From Thalassotalea euphylliae (GTDB lineage: Bacteria; Pseudomonadota; Gammaproteobacteria; Enterobacterales; Alteromonadaceae): a stretch of 64,000 nt of DNA. The stretch is from contig NZ_QUOU01000001.1 of the NCBI RefSeq assembly GCF_003390335.1, positions 248,001 through 312,000 of the forward strand, given 5' to 3'. Made by a program: the position numbers and the translations under genes. The notes beneath the pieces are model-generated. The model made no database searches and was not told where the DNA came from. It saw only the letters and a program-made list of their open reading frames with translations. Positions 59,851-64,000 of this stretch are shown one piece after another. Every line of letters starts with the position of its first letter. Within the stretch, counting starts at the first letter, position 1.

Positions 59851-60891
59851 ATGAATAATCTTTCAAGCGGTAATATAAAAGCCATGAATACTATGGCTAT
59901 TAATGCTTATTGTGACCAGTTAATTGAAATCACATCACTCAATCAATTAATGGCGCTAACAATACCCGAACAACCAGTTTATATACTGGGGGAGGGGAGT
60001 AATACGCTATTTGTTGACAGTAAAACGCCAACGCTAATTCGACCTAATATTATAGGTGTCAAAGTGTCAGAAACTAACACCCATTTTCACCTGAATGTAG
60101 GGGCAGGAGAGAACTGGCATCAATTAGTTCAATACACTGTGGCTAATAATATGTTTGGCCTAGAAAATTTGGCGTTAATTCCGGGGAGCGTTGGGGCTGC
60201 ACCAGTGCAAAATATTGGTGCGTATGGCGTAGAATTCGCAAACTTTTGCCACAGTGTTGAGTGGTTTGATTTTGAGACATCAGAGCAGCTAGAGCTGCCT
60301 GTAGCACAATGCCAATTTAGCTACCGCGATAGCATTTTTAAACAGGCCTTAAAAGGTAAAGGGGTAATAACCTCAGTTAACTTGTCACTACCTAAAAAAT
60401 GGCAACCTGTGTTGACCTATGCCGGGCTTAACGAGCTTAATGATACGGCAACAGCAGAACAAGTGATGAACAAAGTCATTGATATTCGCAATAGCAAGCT
60501 CCCGGATCCTAAGCAGCTAGCCAATGTCGGTAGCTTTTTTAAGAACCCTGTTGTCACGCAATCTGTTTTTAACAAGCTGCAAGCACAATATCCCGATATT
60601 CCTTTTTATTCACAAGGTGAAGATCAGATAAAGCTTGCTGCTGGCTGGCTAATCGACCAAGCTGGTTTAAAGGGGTATCGGCAAGGGGATGCCGCTGTGC
60701 ACCAAAAACAAGCACTAGTGCTGGTCAACTTTGGTGGTGCGACAGGGCAAGATATTGCAGCGCTTGCAGAGCTGGTTGTTGAGACTGTAGCGAAAAAGTT
60801 TGCCGTTACGCTTGAGCCAGAAGTTAGAATTGTTGGCGAGCATGGTGAGCGCTTGTTGATAAAGAGTGAATCTCAATGTCTAAATCAGTAA
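59851..60891 (+). CDS. murB: UDP-N-acetylenolpyruvoylglucosamine reductase
   Basis: MurB reduces UDP-GlcNAc-enolpyruvate to UDP-MurNAc using FAD and NADPH. The 346-residue type I enzyme has YILGEGSNTLF, LIPGSVGAAPVQNIGAYGVE, CQFSYRDSIFK, NVGSFFKNP and LEPEVRIVGEHGE. ATG at 59851 is kept because the segment before NTMAINAY is also present in E. coli MurB; a second ATG at 59884 is possible, and neither has a good ribosome-binding site. It overlaps birA by 16 bases, the murB-birA order of E. coli. Confidence 0.95.
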   Translation: MNNLSSGNIKAMNTMAINAYCDQLIEITSLNQLMALTIPEQPVYILGEGSNTLFVDSKTPTLIRPNIIGVKVSETNTHFHLNVGAGENWHQLVQYTVANNMFGLENLALIPGSVGAAPVQNIGAYGVEFANFCHSVEWFDFETSEQLELPVAQCQFSYRDSIFKQALKGKGVITSVNLSLPKKWQPVLTYAGLNELNDTATAEQVMNKVIDIRNSKLPDPKQLANVGSFFKNPVVTQSVFNKLQAQYPDIPFYSQGEDQIKLAAGWLIDQAGLKGYRQGDAAVHQKQALVLVNFGGATGQDIAALAELVVETVAKKFAVTLEPEVRIVGEHGERLLIKSESQCLNQ

Positions 60892-61874
60892 GAGAAAAGT
60901 TAATTCAGGCCTTGGCGGCTGGCCAGTTTGTGTCTGGGCAAGATATTGCTGATGAGCTGAGTGTTTCTCGCGCTGCGGTAGCTAATCAAGTCAAAGTACT
61001 GCAAGAGATGGGACTCGATATTTTCAGAGTGCGCGGAAAAGGTTACCAACTCGCAACACCACTAGTACTGCTTGATAAAACGTCAATATGTCATGCCTTG
61101 GAAGCATTATCAGTAACGAACCATGTTGAGGTACACACCCTAATTGACTCAACAAATGATTACTTGTTGCGTAAATTGCCCAATCAGGTAGAGCCTGGGC
61201 AAGTTTGTATTGCTGAATATCAGAGCCAGGGGCGCGGTCGACGTGGCCGTCAGTGGATTTCGCCGTTTGGTTCGCATTTGTACCTTTCATACTATCACTA
61301 CCTAGCTGATGGCATGTCCTCGGCAATGGGACTTAGCTTGTTAACTGCGTTGGCGATAAGTGATGCCATCAAAGCACTTTATGAAGTGCAAGTACAATTA
61401 AAGTGGCCGAATGATGTGTACCTCGATGGCGTAAAGCTAGCGGGTATTTTGATCGACTTAGAAGGGCAGGCAACGGGCGCGTGTCACAGTGTTATTGGCA
61501 TTGGTTTAAACCTATGCATGCCAGAGCAGGCTGGTCATGAAATCAGCCAGCCGTGGACAGATCTGCAACGCCATTTATCGCACTCTTCAGAGATTCAAAT
61601 CGATAGAAATCAACTTGCTGTTGCCATCATTATTGCGCTAAACCGCCGCTTAGCCCAGCAAGAGCGCTTAGGCACAGAAAGTATGCTAAGTGACTGGTTT
61701 GAGCAAGATCTGTTTTTGAACCAAAACGTAAAAATTATGACAGGTGATAACGTACAACACGGGATGTGTCGCGGTGTAAATGCACAAGGTGCATTGCTGT
61801 TTGAACAACACGGGCAGGTAAAACCTGTTTATGGTGGTGAAGTTAGTTTACGTGCTGATGATGTCGATAATTAA
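60876..61874 (+). CDS. birA: Biotin-protein ligase and biotin repressor BirA
   Basis: BirA attaches biotin to carboxylases and represses biotin synthesis. The 332 residues hold an N-terminal winged helix (VSGQDIADELSVSRAAVANQVKVLQ) and the catalytic domain with GRGRRGRQWISPFGSHLYLS, the biotinyl-AMP loop, and KWPNDVYLDGVKLAGILIDL. The DNA-binding domain suggests it is the bifunctional form. It starts within murB and is followed by coaX. Confidence 0.96.
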   Translation: MSKSVREKLIQALAAGQFVSGQDIADELSVSRAAVANQVKVLQEMGLDIFRVRGKGYQLATPLVLLDKTSICHALEALSVTNHVEVHTLIDSTNDYLLRKLPNQVEPGQVCIAEYQSQGRGRRGRQWISPFGSHLYLSYYHYLADGMSSAMGLSLLTALAISDAIKALYEVQVQLKWPNDVYLDGVKLAGILIDLEGQATGACHSVIGIGLNLCMPEQAGHEISQPWTDLQRHLSHSSEIQIDRNQLAVAIIIALNRRLAQQERLGTESMLSDWFEQDLFLNQNVKIMTGDNVQHGMCRGVNAQGALLFEQHGQVKPVYGGEVSLRADDVDN

Positions 61875-61885
61875 GGTGAATGCTT

Positions 61886-62632
61886 ATGCTCGGTAACAAG
61901 CAACTATTGATCGATATCGGCAATACTCGCACTAAGTACTGCTTTGTTGTCGATGACAAACTCGCATCAATTCAATACTGCGACAACCAAAGTTTATCCA
62001 CTACTTGGTTTAATCAACACTGGCTCGGCTGCGATCAATTAGTGCTTGCCAGTGTTGCTCACCAAAATATTGAGGAGTTAATTAAACACTGGGCATTAGC
62101 CCAAAAAATACGGTGTCAGCAGGTTAAAACACCAGACAAAGCTTTTGGCGTTACCAATGGTTATGAGCGCTATGAACAACTCGGCGTTGACCGTTGGCTC
62201 GCGGTGCTGGGCGCCAGTAAGCGATTTGCCAATCAAGCTTGTATCGTGGTTGATACCGGTACAGCCACCACGATTGATTACATAGACTCGAACGGTTGTC
62301 ACCAAGGTGGGTGGATTTTAGCGGGTATTGAAACCTTGTTTAACAGCATTCAAGCAAACACGGCGAATGTTCGTGGCGATAGAATACAAATAAACTCGCT
62401 TGGTTTCGGCCGTAATACCAACGATAACTTGGCACAAGCAGCTTGGGCATCAACCGTTGGTTTGATTAAACAAGCGATGCTCACTGCTGAGCAATTAAAC
62501 GATGTAACCCCTTTATTGGTGATCACCGGTGGTAATGGTGAGCGCATTGCACAAATGCTAGATATAGACTCAACACGCGTTCACTACGTACCTGCAATCG
62601 TGTTTGAGGGTCTCGCTTGTTATTTAGCTTGA
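61886..62632 (+). CDS. coaX: Type III pantothenate kinase
   Basis: CoaX phosphorylates pantothenate, the first step of coenzyme A synthesis. ATG at 61886 is chosen because AAGGTG (61873-61878) is seven bases upstream; the ATG at 61880 is too close. The 248 residues show LLIDIGNTRTKYCFV, GVDRWLAVLGA and VVDTGTATTIDYI, the ASKHA-fold motifs of type III kinases. In E. coli the non-homologous coaA occupies this place between birA and the tRNA-tufB cluster. Confidence 0.95.
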   Translation: MLGNKQLLIDIGNTRTKYCFVVDDKLASIQYCDNQSLSTTWFNQHWLGCDQLVLASVAHQNIEELIKHWALAQKIRCQQVKTPDKAFGVTNGYERYEQLGVDRWLAVLGASKRFANQACIVVDTGTATTIDYIDSNGCHQGGWILAGIETLFNSIQANTANVRGDRIQINSLGFGRNTNDNLAQAAWASTVGLIKQAMLTAEQLNDVTPLLVITGGNGERIAQMLDIDSTRVHYVPAIVFEGLACYLA

Positions 62633-62789
62633 ATTTAGTGCAGTTAAGGCGTAAGTTTTATGCTGATTTTATTGTTTGTTAGCACTTTCGCATAAAAAAG
62701 CAGCAAACGAGCTAAAATCGTAAGTTTTTTATTAACAGCTATTGCAAGCACAAAAACATTACACTAGAATGCGCACCACTTAATGTAGT

Positions 62790-62865
<76 letters not shown>

Positions 62866-62907
62866 TTAATTTTCACTTTGTTAGCAAAGTGAAAGTAAAA
62901 GATTATT

Positions 62908-62992
62908 GGAGGGGTTCCCGAGTGGCCAAAGGGATCAGACTGTAAATCTGACGGCTCCGCCTTCGGTGGTTCGAATCCACCTCCCTCCACCA
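62908..62992 (+). tRNA. tRNA-Tyr (GTA)
   Basis: 85 bases with the long variable arm typical of bacterial tRNA-Tyr. Acceptor GGAGGGG/ CTCCC TCC; anticodon GTA at 62942-62944; CCA encoded. Confidence 0.96.
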
Positions 62993-63022
62993 TTTTTTGC
63001 AGAGATAGTCTGGTTATAGTAA

Positions 63023-63097
63023 GCGGGTGTCGTATACTGGCTATTACCTTAGCCTTCCAAGCTAATGAAGCGGGTTCGATTCCCGCCACCCGCTCCA
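63023..63097 (+). tRNA. tRNA-Gly (TCC)
   Basis: 75 bases with encoded CCA. Acceptor GCGGGTG/CACCCGC; anticodon TCC at 63056-63058. Counterpart of glyT. Confidence 0.96.
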
Positions 63098-63117
63098 ATC
63101 TTTGTAAGTATGTGTGT

Positions 63118-63193
63118 GCTGATATAGCTCAGTTGGTAGAGCGCACCCTTGGTAAGGGTGAGGTCGGCAGTTCGAATCTGCCTATTAGCACCA
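63118..63193 (+). tRNA. tRNA-Thr (GGT)
   Basis: 76 bases with encoded CCA. Acceptor GCTGATA/TATTAGC includes one G-U pair. Anticodon GGT at 63151-63153. Counterpart of thrT, directly ahead of tuf. Confidence 0.97.
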
Positions 63194-63266
63194 GTTCTTA
63201 GATCCTCTATTCCCTCGCTATCTTTTAAATTTATTTATAACTTAATTTACCTTGAGGTATTTAAAA

Positions 63267-64000
63267 GTGGCTAAAGAAAAATTTGAACGTTCGAAACCGC
63301 ACGTAAACGTTGGTACTATCGGACACGTTGACCACGGTAAAACTACTTTAACAGCTGCTATCTCTGCAGTATTAACAAAAACTCACGGTGGTGAAGTAAA
63401 AGATTTCGCTCAAATCGATAACGCTCCAGAAGAGCGTGAGCGTGGTATTACAATCAATACTTCTCACATCGAGTACGACACAGAAACACGTCACTACGCA
63501 CACGTAGACTGTCCAGGTCACGCCGATTACGTTAAAAACATGATCACTGGTGCTGCACAAATGGACGGCGCAATCTTAGTATGTGCTGCGACTGACGGTC
63601 CAATGCCACAAACTCGTGAGCACATCCTTCTTTCTCGCCAAGTAGGTGTACCTTACATCATCGTATTCATGAACAAATGTGACATGGTAGATGACGAAGA
63701 GTTACTTGAGTTAGTAGAAATGGAAATCCGTGAACTACTTTCTGAATACGACTTCCCAGGTGATGACTTACCAGTAGTAGCTGGTTCAGCATTAGGCGCA
63801 CTTAACGGTGAAGCACAGTGGGAAGAGAAAGTATTAGAACTTGCTAACCACTTAGACACATACATTCCAGAGCCAGAGCGTGCAATCGACGGTGACTTCA
63901 TTTTACCAATCGAAGACGTATTCTCAATCCAAGGCCGTGGTACTGTAGTAACAGGTCGTGTTGAGCGTGGTATCATCACAGTAGGTGACGACGTAGAAAT
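63267..64000 (+). CDS. tuf: Elongation factor Tu (partial, runs past the window)
   Basis: EF-Tu delivers aminoacyl-tRNA to the ribosome. The gene starts with GTG at 63267 after TTGAGGTATTTAAAA, reading MAKEKFERSKPHVNVGTIGH. The G1 loop GHVDHGKT, the effector region with DNAPEERERGITINTSH, DCPGHADYVKNMI and NKCD are in order; about 244 codons are inside the window. It is preceded by the four-tRNA cluster as in E. coli tufB, with which it is probably co-transcribed. Confidence 0.98.
   Translation, partial: MAKEKFERSKPHVNVGTIGHVDHGKTTLTAAISAVLTKTHGGEVKDFAQIDNAPEERERGITINTSHIEYDTETRHYAHVDCPGHADYVKNMITGAAQMDGAILVCAATDGPMPQTREHILLSRQVGVPYIIVFMNKCDMVDDEELLELVEMEIRELLSEYDFPGDDLPVVAGSALGALNGEAQWEEKVLELANHLDTYIPEPERAIDGDFILPIEDVFSIQGRGTVVTGRVERGIITVGDDVE

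Overview
The window is a stretch of core chromosome from a marine gammaproteobacterium of the order Alteromonadales. The 16S sequence, the conserved gene neighbourhoods and the protein sequences suggest a Colwellia- or Thalassotalea-like member of the Colwelliaceae. The order is fairly secure; the family is inference from sequence familiarity, since no search could be run.

Layout: 1-2.3 kb holds the end of an unknown membrane protein and a flagellar stator pair transcribed B before A. 2.3-7.9 kb is a histidine-degradation locus: hutC-hutU-hutH on the minus strand, divergent from hutI, with two identical HutC-type operators between them. 8-15.3 kb carries signalling genes (a degenerate GGDEF/EAL protein, an EAL phosphodiesterase, an HBM-type chemoreceptor) and rraA. 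15.3-20.6 kb is the conserved priA / ftsN-hslV-hslU-DUF971 block, followed by rpmE. 21.3-23.5 kb is an ECF sigma / anti-sigma / secreted repeat-protein operon. 23.6-26.2 kb is dnaB-alr. 26.2-28.3 kb holds yjbQ, metR behind MetJ boxes, a VOC protein and an unannotated 41-codon ORF. 28.6-29.1 kb is soxR, whose operator lies in the promoter of that small ORF. A clean ISL3 element (29,096-30,387) follows. 30.4-38.7 kb has cheX, a DUF6702/M1 peptidase pair, zur, two poorly known proteins, a MITE-like repeat, and a siroheme synthase with a half-sized methyltransferase domain. 38.7-45.4 kb is prmA, dusB-fis, purH, an exported methyltransferase and purD. 45.5-46 kb is a membrane-tethered RRM protein.

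46.3-57.85 kb contains two tandem rRNA operons. The first has two promoters and a spacer without tRNAs. The second has one promoter, tRNA-Ile and tRNA-Ala. The 23S copies differ by fully compensatory changes in two adjacent helices, and the second operon has gained the same kind of double-palindrome element in two of its spacers. Just beyond lies a truncated 5S copy cut by an IS630-family element that itself contains a nested MITE, with remnants of two more IS630 transposases beside it.

From 59.85 kb the sequence is murB-birA-coaX-tRNA(Thr-Tyr-Gly-Thr)-tuf, the E. coli murB-birA-coaA-thrU-tyrU-glyT-thrT-tufB arrangement with CoaX in place of CoaA. I saw no CRISPR array, prophage, toxin-antitoxin pair or defence island. 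The most unusual items are the SoxR-controlled small ORF, the palindromic elements in the rRNA spacers, the compensatory 23S heterogeneity and the nested IS630/MITE region.
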